Numbered from the stretch's first letter, positions 9,156 through 18,500 are shown. The stretch: 64,000 bases of DNA from JALOOX01 sp964557955 (GCA_964557955.1 CAZLCS010000023.1:1-64000); one strand, 5' to 3'. Notes: a model not told the origin generated them from the sequence alone. Translations and numbers: made by a program.

Positions 9156-9935
9156 TTGGCGGAGATCCATCCCAGTGCCGTTATAGCGCCCGAGGCTGAA
9201 ATTGCCGACGATTCCATCATTGGAGCATTCACGGTCATCGGGCCGAAGGTGACCATCGGAGCGGGTTGTGTCATCGGCCCCCACGTGGTCATTGACGGGA
9301 GGACCACCATCGGGAGCCGCAACCGGATCGGCCCCTTTGTGGCCATCGGCCATCCTCCCCAGGATTTCAGCTACGCCGGCGAGGACACCGAGGTGGTTAT
9401 CGGAGACGACTGCACCTTTCGCGAGCACGTCACCATTCATCGGGGAACGGTCCGGGGGAGGGGCAGGACCTGCATCGGCAGCCACTGCTACCTGATGGTG
9501 GCGTCGCATGTTGCCCACGACTGCCTGCTCGGAGACCATGTCATCATGGCCAACGGCGCCACATTGGGGGGGCATGTTCAGGTGGATGACCACGCAAGCC
9601 TCGGCGGCCTGGTGGCCATTCACCAGTTCGTCAAGATTGGAACCCACGCTTTCATCGGAGGCATGTCCGGTTTGAGGATGGACATGCCTCCTTACATGCT
9701 CGCTTTCGGTGCGCCTGCAAAGCTCTACGGCCCCAATTCCGTCGGCCTGAAACGTTTCGGCCTTTCCTCGGAAACCATCCTGGCCTTGAAACGGGCCTAC
9801 AGGATCATTTTCCGATCGACATTGAGCCTCAAGGAAGCCGTGGAGAAAGTCCACCAGGAGGTCGAGCCCTGCCCCGAAGTGCAGACTCTGGTTCAGTTCA
9901 TGATCGATCATTCCAAACGTGGAGTAACCAAGTAG
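9156..9935 (+). CDS. lpxA: UDP-N-acetylglucosamine O-acyltransferase
   Basis: A 259-residue enzyme that catalyses the first step of lipid A synthesis, moving a hydroxyacyl chain from ACP to UDP-GlcNAc. Hexapeptide beta-helix repeats start at IHPSAVIAPEAEIADD; catalytic His is expected in MVASHVAHDCLLGDH and the family segment NGATLGGHVQVDDHASLGG is present. The start is probably TTG at 9156, preceded by AAGGAAGGAG, giving the usual N-terminus MAEIHPSAV; another TTG at 9114 in frame lacks a ribosome site. An Idh-type dehydrogenase downstream raises the possibility of an amino-sugar acceptor (see findings). Confidence 0.95.
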   Translation: MAEIHPSAVIAPEAEIADDSIIGAFTVIGPKVTIGAGCVIGPHVVIDGRTTIGSRNRIGPFVAIGHPPQDFSYAGEDTEVVIGDDCTFREHVTIHRGTVRGRGRTCIGSHCYLMVASHVAHDCLLGDHVIMANGATLGGHVQVDDHASLGGLVAIHQFVKIGTHAFIGGMSGLRMDMPPYMLAFGAPAKLYGPNSVGLKRFGLSSETILALKRAYRIIFRSTLSLKEAVEKVHQEVEPCPEVQTLVQFMIDHSKRGVTK

Positions 9936-9941
9936 ACTTCA

Positions 9942-11891
9942 ATGAAAGAGCCGGAATTCAAGAACCATCACGCGGACGCGCGGGTGGGGTTGATCGCGGG
10001 GGGCGGGCAGTTTCCGCTCCTTTTTGCTCATGCGGCAAGGCAGTCGGGCGTTGAAGTCCTGGCCGTCGGGTTTCAGGGAGAGACGGACCCGACCTTGGCC
10101 AAGTATGTCAGCGAGTTCCATATGCTCAAACTTGGCAAGCTCAACGCCTTGATCCGCACGTTCAAGGACGCGGGGATCTCTCGTGCGGCCATGGCGGGTG
10201 CCATCAACAAGACCAAGTTGTATGCTCGCATCCGTCCGGATTGGAGAGCGGTCAAGTTTCTCAACCGTCTGCGCCACAAAAAGGACGATTTCCTGCTGCG
10301 AGCCCTTGCGGAGGAGCTGGAGTCCGAGGGGATCCGTATCGAGCCCTCCACCCTTTTCCTGCCGGACCTTCTGGCCCCGGAAGGCATCCTGACGCGCAGG
10401 AAGCCCAACCGCCGCGAGCAGCTGGACATCGCCTTCGGCTGGCAGACGGCCAAAGCCATGGGCTACCTCGATGTGGGCCAATGCCTGGTCTTGAAGAATC
10501 AGGCAGTCCTGGCGCTGGAGGGGATAGACGGCACCGATGCGACCATTTTGAGGGGAGGCCATCTGTGCCGCCAGGGAGCCGTGGTGGTCAAGGTGAGCAA
10601 GCCCGACCAGGATCTGCGTTTCGACGTCCCGGCAGTGGGGTACGACACGATCGAGACCATGAAGCGCGTTGAGGCCAGGGTGCTGGTGGTGGAGGCAGGA
10701 AAGACGCTCATGTTCGACCGGGAGAAGATGATCGATGCAGCCAATGAGGCTCGGATCACGATCCTGGCCATGAGGGATACGCGAGACGCTTCACAGGCGG
10801 CAAAGCTGATCGAGCAGGCCTCGCCCGACCCGCTGAAACCGGCTGTAGGCCGAGCGCAGGCTGAAGCCCCTCCGGCGGCCGCTGCCCTGGTGCGCAAGGC
10901 TCGTTCGGAAGCCCTGCGCGTGGGTGTGGTCGGAGTGGGATATCTGGGGAGATTTCATGCCCAGAAGTATGCGCGCTTGCCCGAAGCCGAGCTGGTGGGC
11001 GTGGTCGATGTCAACGCGGTTCAGGCCAAGCGGGTGGCCCGGGAGGTCCAAACCGAGGCCTTGACAGATTACCGCAAGCTGATCGGGAAGGTGGATGCGG
11101 TGAGCATCGTGACTCCGACTCTGCACCACCACGCCATTGCCAGGGAATTCTTGCAGTCCGGCGTCCACGTTCTGGTGGAAAAGCCGATGACCCAAACCCT
11201 TGAGGAAGCCGACGAGTTGACCCGTTTGGCTGCGGAAAAAAGTCTTGTTTTGCAGGTCGGTCACCTGGAGCGCTTCAATTCAGCGTTTCGAGCCATCTAT
11301 CCCCGTTTGCGCAATCCCATGTTTTTGACCGCTGATCGGCTGGCTCTGTTCAATGAACGGGGACTGGAAGTGGACGTCATCCTGGACCTCATGATCCACG
11401 ACATCGACATCGTCCTCCATGTCGTGAAATCCCCCCTCAAAGCGATCCACGCGGCCGGAGTGGCGGTGCTGACTCATCTTCCCGACATCGCCAATGCGCG
11501 GCTGGAGTTTGAAAACGGCGCCACCGCCAATTTGGCGGCCAGTCGCATCTCCATCAAGAACATGCGGAAGCTCCGGATCTTCCAGGAAAACTGCTATTTT
11601 TCGGCGGACTTCGGCAACAAGCGGGCCTATGCAGTCTTCAAGGAAAGTACCGCCGATGAGGCGGGCTACCCCGAAATTTCCATCGAAGAGCTGGAGATCG
11701 AAGAAATGGATGCCCTGGAGGAAGAGATCGCGTCCTTTCTGCAATGCATTCAAAAGGGCATCTGCCCCATGGTGGACGGCGGCCAGGGGCGCGACGCCCT
11801 GGCGGTGGCGCTGGACATTTCCATGCAGATCAAGGCAAAACTGGACAACCGATGGACGGCCTCCGACCGAGAGTTCACGATATATTCCTGA
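9942..11891 (+). CDS. LpxI (UDP-diacylglucosamine hydrolase) fused to Gfo/Idh/MocA dehydrogenase
   Basis: One 649-residue frame holds two enzymes. Residues about 1-285 are LpxI (DUF1009), which hydrolyses UDP-2,3-diacylglucosamine to lipid X; GLIAGGGQFPLLFA, MAGAINKTKLY and LEGIDGTDATILRGG are family signatures. A Pro/Ala-rich linker (about 286-322) leads to a Gfo/Idh/MocA oxidoreductase (about 325-649) with NAD-binding GVVGVGYLGRFHAQKYA and EKPMTQTLEEAD. In some bacteria a related dehydrogenase (GnnA) next to lpxA makes the 3-keto precursor of GlcN3N; no GnnB-like aminotransferase is seen here, so the substrate is open. It starts 6 bases after lpxA and overlaps lpxB by 40 bases. Confidence 0.9.
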   Translation: MKEPEFKNHHADARVGLIAGGGQFPLLFAHAARQSGVEVLAVGFQGETDPTLAKYVSEFHMLKLGKLNALIRTFKDAGISRAAMAGAINKTKLYARIRPDWRAVKFLNRLRHKKDDFLLRALAEELESEGIRIEPSTLFLPDLLAPEGILTRRKPNRREQLDIAFGWQTAKAMGYLDVGQCLVLKNQAVLALEGIDGTDATILRGGHLCRQGAVVVKVSKPDQDLRFDVPAVGYDTIETMKRVEARVLVVEAGKTLMFDREKMIDAANEARITILAMRDTRDASQAAKLIEQASPDPLKPAVGRAQAEAPPAAAALVRKARSEALRVGVVGVGYLGRFHAQKYARLPEAELVGVVDVNAVQAKRVAREVQTEALTDYRKLIGKVDAVSIVTPTLHHHAIAREFLQSGVHVLVEKPMTQTLEEADELTRLAAEKSLVLQVGHLERFNSAFRAIYPRLRNPMFLTADRLALFNERGLEVDVILDLMIHDIDIVLHVVKSPLKAIHAAGVAVLTHLPDIANARLEFENGATANLAASRISIKNMRKLRIFQENCYFSADFGNKRAYAVFKESTADEAGYPEISIEELEIEEMDALEEEIASFLQCIQKGICPMVDGGQGRDALAVALDISMQIKAKLDNRWTASDREFTIYS

Positions 11892-14449
11892 GCGCCGGCG
11901 AAGCTTCCGGAGACCTTCATGGATCCGAGCTCGTCCGTCGATTGAAAGCCCGTTTGCCCGGCACGACGTTCACCTGCCTGGGAGGACCCGCCCTGGCCGA
12001 TGCGGGGGCGAACGTGCTGGTGGATAACCGTGAGCTCTCCGTGGTGGGCCTGTTCGAGGTCCTCAGGCACGCACGGATCATCAGCGCCGGCCTGCGGAGG
12101 ATCCGGCAGTATCTCACCAAAGTCCATCCCGAGCTCGTCATCCTCATCGATTTCCCGGATTTCAACTTCCTGCTCATGCGCATGGCCAGGGACCTGGGGA
12201 TACCGGTCTTCTATTACATCAGCCCCCAGGTCTGGGCCTGGCGGCGCGGCCGTGTCCGCACGCTCAAGCGGCTGGCGAATGACATGGCGGTCATTCTGCC
12301 CTTCGAAGCGGATTTCTATGCCGGCTACGGGATGAAAGCGCACTACGTGGGACATCCCCTCCTGGACGTCCTGGCGGGCGCCCCGTCGAGGGAGGAAGCC
12401 GTTCGGCGGTACAGAAAGCATGAAGATCGGCCGCTGGTGGGGCTCCTGCCCGGAAGCCGGCGCGGCGAGATCAAAACGCTGCTGCCCATCCTGATGGAGT
12501 CGGCCGCACGTATCGGCGAGCAGCGGCCCGACGTCGACTTCATCCTTCCCCTGGCGCCCACTGCGGATCCCGTTCTCATTGAGAGCAGCATCGGGAAATG
12601 CACGGTTCCTGTGAAGACGGTCCGGGGCGACACTTACGGCGTCATTCGAGCCTGCGACTTGATCATCACTGCATCGGGTACGGTGACCCTGGAAGCCGCC
12701 ATTCTCGGGACCCCGATGATCATCACCTACAAGGTCTCCAACCTGAGCTATTACACCGGCCGCCATCTCATCAGGGTCGATCGGGTAGGGTTGCCCAATC
12801 TCATTGCGGGAAAGATGATCGCACCCGAGCTCCTGCAGCACGAGGCCAATCCGGCAAGGCTCACCAAGGAAGCCATGGACCTGCTGAACGATGCCGCCAG
12901 GCTCGCGCGGCAGCGGGCTGACCTTGGCGGGATTCGCGGGCTCCTTGGCGAGCCGGGGGTGGCGGATCGGACGGCCTCGCTGGTACTGAGCCGATTGGGA
13001 GCCGGAGGATGGGAGAACGAGTCCCATGGATCAAAACCGGTTGGCGAGCCGGCACAGGTGTCGGATTACAGGCAGCTTCAAGCGACCCCGGTGCCTTGTC
13101 GGGCACAGGACAATTTCAGGTCAAGCCGGCTTCCCAAGGGGGCCCTTTTGCCCTCTTGGTTCAGGATGATTTATGGGCTGGGCTGGGGGCTGCTCTGGCC
13201 TCAAGCGCTGCTCTATTACAGGCTCAGGTCACTGACTGACGGTAAATATGCAGGGAGTTACCTGCAGCGTCTCGGGCTATCGCCGCCGGATGTCGAGATC
13301 GACAGGCCCACAATCTGGATCCATGCCCTCTCCGTCGGAGAAACCCTGTCGGTGGCGCCCCTTGTGAGGACCCTCAAGGAAAGCTGGCCTGAAGCATCCA
13401 TTGTATTCTCCACGGCCACTGAGACGGGACAAAAGCTGGCCCGGAAAACGCTGAGTCCATGGGTACGCTCGTTTTTCTACCTGCCTCATGATCTCCCTCT
13501 GGTAACGGATCGGCTGGTTCGCAGGGTCCGTCCGGCCCTCTTCATCCAGGTGGAAACGGACCTGTGGCCCAACCTGCTCTGCGCCCTCCATCGTTATGGG
13601 ATTGCTTCCGCCCTGGTGAATGGTCGACTCTCCCCGAGGTCATTCCGGAGCATGCTTTGGCTGAAAACGCTGTGGGGCCGTTTGTTGAACGGGCTCCAGG
13701 CTATTTTTGCCCAATCGGAAGCAGACAGAGACCAGTATCTGCAGATGGGGGTGGAGCCCGCTCGAGTGCACATTTCGGGCAACCTCAAATTCGATGCGGC
13801 CCCGAATGAGGTGCCGCCATGGGAAGTGGCAGCCCTCAAAAAGTCCATCGGACTCCCCGATGGCAGCCCGGTCTGGATTGCGGGAAGCACCCACGAAGGC
13901 GAAGAGGAACCGCTCCTAAGAACACACCGGAGACTGCTGCAGGGGTTGCCGGAACTGCTCCTCATTCTCGCCCCGCGAAACCCGGGACGGGGCCATGAAA
14001 TTGCTGCTCTTTGCCGGCGGCTGGAACTGAAGCCGGCTCTCCGTTCACAGGGCCAAATGGCGGAGGGTCGGACGGTATTCATCCTGGATACTCTTGGAGA
14101 ACTGGGTCGTTTCTATGCAGTTTCCGATGTGGCTTTCATCGGGGGAAGCTGGGTCCCTTTCGGGGGACACAATCCCCTGGAGGCGGCCGCACAGGGAAAA
14201 CCGGCCTGTTGGGGCCCGCACCTTTTCAACTTCCGGGAGCTGGAATCCGCTTTGGCGACTCTGGGATGCTTTGAGCGGGTGGACTCTGAAAGCGAGCTTG
14301 AACGTTTTCTGTGGTCTTATCTTGCAGGTCCCACACTCCGCGCAGAAGCTTCGATACGTGCCGGGAAGTTCGTGAATGACCACAGGGGTGTCGCCCAGCG
14401 CCTGGTCCGATCATTGCTTTCGGGGAGGATGAGGCTGAATCCCGTCTAA
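11852..14449 (+). CDS. Lipid-A-disaccharide synthase (LpxB) fused to Kdo transferase (WaaA)
   Basis: An 865-residue two-enzyme frame. Residues about 1-380 are LpxB, which joins lipid X to UDP-diacylglucosamine (IFLSAGEASGDLHGSELV, YYISPQVWAWRRGRV, LLPGSRRGEI, ASGTVTLEAAILGTPMIITYK). After a linker (about 381-435), WaaA/KdtA covers about 436-865 and transfers Kdo to lipid IVA: membrane-anchor-like WGLLWPQALLYY, the catalytic Glu in IHALSVGETLSV (about residue 497), QVETDLWPN, and GGHNPLEAAAQGKP. The frame is uninterrupted through the linker. An internal ATG near 13166 could also start WaaA alone, but no ribosome site precedes it. The start overlaps the previous gene. Confidence 0.92.
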   Translation: MDGLRPRVHDIFLSAGEASGDLHGSELVRRLKARLPGTTFTCLGGPALADAGANVLVDNRELSVVGLFEVLRHARIISAGLRRIRQYLTKVHPELVILIDFPDFNFLLMRMARDLGIPVFYYISPQVWAWRRGRVRTLKRLANDMAVILPFEADFYAGYGMKAHYVGHPLLDVLAGAPSREEAVRRYRKHEDRPLVGLLPGSRRGEIKTLLPILMESAARIGEQRPDVDFILPLAPTADPVLIESSIGKCTVPVKTVRGDTYGVIRACDLIITASGTVTLEAAILGTPMIITYKVSNLSYYTGRHLIRVDRVGLPNLIAGKMIAPELLQHEANPARLTKEAMDLLNDAARLARQRADLGGIRGLLGEPGVADRTASLVLSRLGAGGWENESHGSKPVGEPAQVSDYRQLQATPVPCRAQDNFRSSRLPKGALLPSWFRMIYGLGWGLLWPQALLYYRLRSLTDGKYAGSYLQRLGLSPPDVEIDRPTIWIHALSVGETLSVAPLVRTLKESWPEASIVFSTATETGQKLARKTLSPWVRSFFYLPHDLPLVTDRLVRRVRPALFIQVETDLWPNLLCALHRYGIASALVNGRLSPRSFRSMLWLKTLWGRLLNGLQAIFAQSEADRDQYLQMGVEPARVHISGNLKFDAAPNEVPPWEVAALKKSIGLPDGSPVWIAGSTHEGEEEPLLRTHRRLLQGLPELLLILAPRNPGRGHEIAALCRRLELKPALRSQGQMAEGRTVFILDTLGELGRFYAVSDVAFIGGSWVPFGGHNPLEAAAQGKPACWGPHLFNFRELESALATLGCFERVDSESELERFLWSYLAGPTLRAEASIRAGKFVNDHRGVAQRLVRSLLSGRMRLNPV

Positions 14450-14453
14450 GTCG

Positions 14454-14483
14454 TTGACATATTGGGCTGTTTGCGACTAGATG
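14454..14483 (+). promoter_or_regulatory. Candidate sigma70 promoter of ffh cluster
   Basis: TTGACA (14454-14459), 18 bases, then TAGATG (14478-14483), just after the waaA stop and about 70 bases before ffh. The perfect -35 and position make it a reasonable start of the translation operon. Confidence 0.4.
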
Positions 14484-14555
14484 TTTGGATGAAAATCAGG
14501 TTCTTCTCCTCTGGAGAATGCACACCGAATTCACCTTCTTTGGCGGTGTTTGACC

Positions 14556-15908
14556 ATGTTCGATAATCTGTCCGACAAACTTCAGAAAGTTTTCAAACAT
14601 CTGCGAGGCCAGGGCAAGCTTACGGAAGCCAATATCAGGGAGGCTTTGCGTGAAGTGAGGATGGCTCTCCTGGAGGCGGATGTTCATTACAGGGTGGCCA
14701 AGGAATTCGTGGCCGGGATTGCGGAGCGGGCGGTGGGCCAGGAGGTCCTGGACAGCCTGACCCCCGGCCAGCAGGTCATCAAGATCGTCAATGAAGCCCT
14801 GACGGACCTCATGGGCGGCCAGGCCGTTCCGATCAACCTCATCGGGCGGCCGCCCGTCGGCATTTTGCTGGTGGGGCTCCAGGGCTCGGGCAAAACCACG
14901 ACCACAGCCAAGCTGGCCCGGAAGCTGGCCGGTGAAAAACGCAGGCCCTGCCTCGTCCCTGCCGACATTTACCGCCCGGCGGCCATCCAGCAGCTGACGA
15001 CGCTCGCCCAGCAGCTGAAGCTGCCGGTTTATCCCTCATCGGTGGACCAGAGGCCCGAAGACATTGTCAAGGAAGCCCTGGAATTCGCCAGGCAGCAGAA
15101 CTGCGACACGCTTCTCGTGGACACGGCAGGCCGGCTTCACGTGGACACGGAGCTCATGGAGGAGCTCGCTCGAATCAAGGCGATTCTTACTCCATCCGAG
15201 ATCCTCCTGGTGGCTGATGCCATGACGGGCCAGGATGCGGTTCAGGTCGCCGAGGCTTTTCATGAAGCGATCCGGATCACCGGCGTCATTCTCTCCAAAT
15301 TGGACGGCGACGCGCGAGGGGGCGCCGCCCTGAGCATCCGGTCGGTCACGGGCTGCCCCATCAAGTTCATTGGTGTAGGGGAGAAGCTGGATGCACTGGA
15401 GGTGTTTCACCCTGACCGCATGAGTTCCAGGATCCTGGGGATGGGGGACGTGCTCTCCATTATCGAGAAGGCCCAGGAGGCTTTTGACGAAAAGCAGGCG
15501 GTCGAGCTCGCCCGCAAGTTCAAAGAGGACACCTTCACCCTGGAGGATTTTCGGGACCAGCTGCGCCAGGTCAAAAAGCTCGGCTCCATCCAGCAGATCA
15601 TGAACCTGCTTCCCGGCATGGGCATGATGAAAGAGCTCAAGAACGTCCAGGTGGATGAGAAGGAGTTTGTCCGCATGGAGGCGATCATCAACTCCATGAC
15701 CCGAGAGGAGCGCAGGAATGCGGACATTCTGAACGGGAGCCGCAGGCGGCGCATTGCGGCTGGAAGCGGCACCAGTGTTCCGGAAGTCAATCGGCTGATG
15801 AAGAGTTACGATGAGGCTCGTCGGATGATGCGCCAGGTGATGGGCGGCAGCCCCACCAAGAAGAAGAAGGGAAAAGGCAAGAAGCGAAAGGCATTTTTTC
15901 CTTTTTAA
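14556..15908 (+). CDS. ffh: Signal recognition particle GTPase Ffh
   Basis: A 450-residue SRP54 homologue that binds signal sequences with 4.5S RNA and docks with FtsY. The helical N domain (about 1-85) opens MFDNLSDKLQKVFKHLRGQGK. The G domain shows GLQGSGKTTTTAKLA (G1), DTAGR (G3), SKLDGDARGG and the GVGEKLDAL closing loop. The methionine-rich M domain (about 325-430) contains LLPGMGMM and ends in a Lys-rich tail. ATG 14556 is preferred to TTG 14550. It begins the conserved ffh-rpsP-rimM-trmD-rplS order. Confidence 0.97.
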   Translation: MFDNLSDKLQKVFKHLRGQGKLTEANIREALREVRMALLEADVHYRVAKEFVAGIAERAVGQEVLDSLTPGQQVIKIVNEALTDLMGGQAVPINLIGRPPVGILLVGLQGSGKTTTTAKLARKLAGEKRRPCLVPADIYRPAAIQQLTTLAQQLKLPVYPSSVDQRPEDIVKEALEFARQQNCDTLLVDTAGRLHVDTELMEELARIKAILTPSEILLVADAMTGQDAVQVAEAFHEAIRITGVILSKLDGDARGGAALSIRSVTGCPIKFIGVGEKLDALEVFHPDRMSSRILGMGDVLSIIEKAQEAFDEKQAVELARKFKEDTFTLEDFRDQLRQVKKLGSIQQIMNLLPGMGMMKELKNVQVDEKEFVRMEAIINSMTREERRNADILNGSRRRRIAAGSGTSVPEVNRLMKSYDEARRMMRQVMGGSPTKKKKGKGKKRKAFFPF

Positions 15909-16105
15909 TCCTCTTATATTGAGCTATATGAGAGCTTTTACAGACAGCCATTCCGGCTCATGATCATGATTGCGGCGTTGAATGAGCGAATCCAGGCCGA
16001 AGATCCCAAGGTCGGCTTTGGGCTTTTTGCGCTCTTGAATGGATGAGAAGGCCGCCTGGCCTTTGGAAGGAACGACATCACAGCCGAGGAGGTAAGCCAC
16101 AGGTT

Positions 16106-16357
16106 ATGCCGGTACGCATTCGTTTAGCTCGTCGAGGAAGAAAGAAAAGACCTTTTTACCAGATCGTCGTGGCCAATTCGGAGTCTCCACGAGACGGTCG
16201 ATTCATAGAGAGGATCGGCACCTACAACCCGCTGCCTGAGACCGCAGAAGTCCATGTCGACGCCGAAAGGCTCAAATTTTGGATGGACAAGGGTGCACAG
16301 CCATCAGACACGGTACGCAGCTTGATGAAGAAGCACGGAGTTGGAACTGGGGACTAG
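16106..16357 (+). CDS. rpsP: 30S ribosomal protein S16
   Basis: An 83-residue primary rRNA-binding protein of the small subunit. Hallmarks are VRIRLARRGRKKRPFYQIVV near the start and FIERIGTYNPLP. Length is normal. The start at 16106 follows GAGGAGG at 16086-16092; an in-frame extension to 16043 is not needed. The 197 bases between ffh and rpsP hold no other gene. Confidence 0.98.
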   Translation: MPVRIRLARRGRKKRPFYQIVVANSESPRDGRFIERIGTYNPLPETAEVHVDAERLKFWMDKGAQPSDTVRSLMKKHGVGTGD

Positions 16358-16407
16358 GCTTCTCAGGAAGAGAAGCCATTGCGGCGCACGAGAATCCGGA
16401 GGTCAGC

Positions 16408-16641
16408 ATGTTGAAAGAACTGATCGAGTTCATGGCACGGGCATTGGTGGATAATCCCGAAAAAGTGAAGGTCTCCGAGATCGAGGGCGAGCAGACCTCC
16501 GTCATAGAGTTGCGTGTGGCCAAAGAGGACCTGGGCAAGGTCATTGGAAAGCAGGGCCGAACCGCCCGTGCGATGCGCACGATTCTGAGCGCCGCGTCAA
16601 CCAAGATTCGAAAACGAGCGGTACTGGAAATCATCGAATAG
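16408..16641 (+). CDS. khpA: KH-domain RNA-binding protein (KhpA/YlqC family)
   Basis: A 77-residue protein that is a single KH domain. The RNA-contacting loop GKQG lies in DLGKVIGKQGRTARAMRTIL. The gene sits between rpsP and rimM, the standard position of khpA in many bacteria. In Gram-positives KhpA pairs with KhpB as a global RNA binder; here the role is inferred. CCGGAGG precedes ATG 16408. Confidence 0.93.
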   Translation: MLKELIEFMARALVDNPEKVKVSEIEGEQTSVIELRVAKEDLGKVIGKQGRTARAMRTILSAASTKIRKRAVLEIIE

Positions 16642-16644
16642 ACC

Positions 16645-17166
16645 ATGGATGAGCCTTGCCTTATTGTGGTGGGTAAGGTGGGAGGAGCCCACGGCGTCCA
16701 TGGGGCGGTGAGGATCATCGCCGTGGGAGAGAGTTTTGAGACCTTGAAGCGGGGAGCCAGGCTCTTTTGCAGGCCCGAGGGTCAGGGAGGCGGAGGCCGG
16801 GAGCTGACCTTGAAGGCGGCTCAACCCCACGGCAGGGTATGGCTGGCGCAGTTTGAAGAGATCGGGGACAGGGATGCTGCCAGGGCACTGACAGGCGCTG
16901 AGATCCTTTTGCCGGAGTCCCTGCTGCCCCCTCTCGATGATGGGGAATACTACTATTACCAGCTGATCGGTCTCTCCGTCGAAAAGATGGACGGCTCCTT
17001 TGTGGGAATCATCACGGAAATCATCGATACTGGAAGCCATGACGTCTACGTGACCAGGGACCGCGAGAAGGAATACCTGATTCCCGCCGTGGACGCAATC
17101 ATCCGGGAGATCGACCTCACGGGGCGGCGCATCGTGATCGACCCGCCGGAAGGTTTGCTGGAATAG
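16645..17166 (+). CDS. rimM: 16S rRNA processing protein RimM
   Basis: A 173-residue assembly factor for the 30S head that binds S19. The N-terminal RimM barrel opens VVGKVGGAHGVHGAVRI and the C-terminal PRC-barrel contains YYYYQLIGLSVEKMDG and EYLIPAVDAIIREID. It starts 3 bases after khpA and its stop abuts the trmD ATG. Confidence 0.96.
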   Translation: MDEPCLIVVGKVGGAHGVHGAVRIIAVGESFETLKRGARLFCRPEGQGGGGRELTLKAAQPHGRVWLAQFEEIGDRDAARALTGAEILLPESLLPPLDDGEYYYYQLIGLSVEKMDGSFVGIITEIIDTGSHDVYVTRDREKEYLIPAVDAIIREIDLTGRRIVIDPPEGLLE

Positions 17167-17943
17167 ATGATCTTTGACATATTGACCCTTTTTCCGGGAA
17201 TGTTCGTCTCGCCGATGAACGAGAGCATCGTGGGAAAGGCCGTCGAACGTGGCCTCATCAGCATACGCGTTCACAACATCAGGGATTACACCACGGACAA
17301 GCATCAAATGGCTGATGATCGACCGTTCGGGGGGGGCGAAGGCATGGTCATGAAGCCTGAGCCCATAGTGAGGGCTTTGCAGGCCATCGGACGGGAACCG
17401 CCGCCCCGGACGGTCCTTCTCAGCCCGCAGGGCAGTTTGTTCGACCAACGCACGGCCAGGCGGCTGAGCGAGCTTCCTCGCCTGATTCTGATCTGTGGCC
17501 GGTACGAAGGAGTGGACGAACGGGTGGCTCGCCACTTCGTTGACGAAGAGATCTCCATTGGCGACTATGTGCTCACGGGTGGAGAGCTGGCTGCCATGGT
17601 CATCCTGGACGCCATCACACGGCTCATTCCGGGAGTTCTCGGGAATGAGTGCTCGGTAGAATCCGAGTCCTTTGTGGAACCTGTCCTCGAGTACCCGCAA
17701 TACACAAGACCCCAGGAGTTCTACGGACATCGAGTGCCGGAAATCCTTCTCTCGGGGAACCACGCGGCCATCCATAGATGGCGGCGTGGACATGCTCTCC
17801 TGAGAACCAGGCAACGGCGCCCGGATTTGTTTGCACGCCTGGAGCTCACACCGGATGAGCGCGAGTGGCTTCGGATGGCCGAGGAGGAGGACCCGGGCAG
17901 GGCGGTCCACCGGGATGACGAGGGAGGCGGTTGGCCGCCATGA
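17167..17943 (+). CDS. trmD: tRNA (guanine-37-N1)-methyltransferase
   Basis: A 258-residue SPOUT enzyme that methylates G37 next to the anticodon and prevents frameshifting. Key segments are FDILTLFPGMF, DDRPFGGGEGMVMKPEP, LICGRYEGVDERV (knot, SAM site), SIGDYVLTGGELAAMV and the C-terminal PEILLSGNHAAIHRWRRG. It begins directly after the rimM stop and overlaps the following methyltransferase by 4 bases. Confidence 0.97.
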   Translation: MIFDILTLFPGMFVSPMNESIVGKAVERGLISIRVHNIRDYTTDKHQMADDRPFGGGEGMVMKPEPIVRALQAIGREPPPRTVLLSPQGSLFDQRTARRLSELPRLILICGRYEGVDERVARHFVDEEISIGDYVLTGGELAAMVILDAITRLIPGVLGNECSVESESFVEPVLEYPQYTRPQEFYGHRVPEILLSGNHAAIHRWRRGHALLRTRQRRPDLFARLELTPDEREWLRMAEEEDPGRAVHRDDEGGGWPP

Positions 17944-18500
17944 GGCTCTTTGTGGCCCTGATTCACTATCCGGTGGTCAATCGCAGGGGAGAAGTCATCG
18001 CTTCGGCGATCACCAACCTGGATTTGCATGACCTGGCCCGGTCCGGCCGCACCTTCAATGTCGAGGTCTGCTACGTGGTGACGCCTCTCAAGGACCAGCA
18101 GCTCCTCGCCGGGGACCTGCTCGACCACTGGTGCAGGGGAGTGGGATTCGAGCTTCACCCGGAACGGGGCGGTGCTTTAAAGAGGCTGAAGATCGCCGAC
18201 AGCCTGCAGGAGGTCAAAGAGGACATTCGGAAAGCGTGCGGGTACTCGCCGGTCATTTGGGCGACGTCGGCCAGGGAGATCGAAGGATCGCTCTCCCACA
18301 AATCAGCTCGCAAAGCTCTCCGGGATAGTGACCGGCCGTGTCTGCTGCTGCTCGGCACGGCCTGGGGATTGGCGCAAAGCGTGCTGGACGAAGCAGACTC
18401 CATACTGGAGCCCATTCGGGGAGTCGACGGGTACAATCATCTGTCCGTTCGGTGTGCAGCGGCGATCCTGATGGACCGGCTCCTTGGAGTGGACCGGTGA
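17940..18500 (+). CDS. SAM-dependent RNA methyltransferase-like protein (TrmD-associated)
   Basis: A 186-residue protein of the Methyltrn_RNA_4 type, a knotted SPOUT-like family usually found next to trmD. The opening MRLFVALIHYPVVNRRGEVI and the knot-like segment LLLLGTAWGLAQSVLDEAD are recognisable, with GYNHLSVRCAAAILMDRLLG at the end. Substrate unknown. The ATGA overlap with trmD suggests coupled translation, hence a role in tRNA or rRNA modification (inference). Confidence 0.85.
   Translation: MRLFVALIHYPVVNRRGEVIASAITNLDLHDLARSGRTFNVEVCYVVTPLKDQQLLAGDLLDHWCRGVGFELHPERGGALKRLKIADSLQEVKEDIRKACGYSPVIWATSAREIEGSLSHKSARKALRDSDRPCLLLLGTAWGLAQSVLDEADSILEPIRGVDGYNHLSVRCAAAILMDRLLGVDR

Noticed and set aside
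12950..13170. Frameshift or missed stop between LpxB and WaaA
   Set aside because: The frame is open with no stop through the linker and both domains are intact; treated as a real fusion pending read support.
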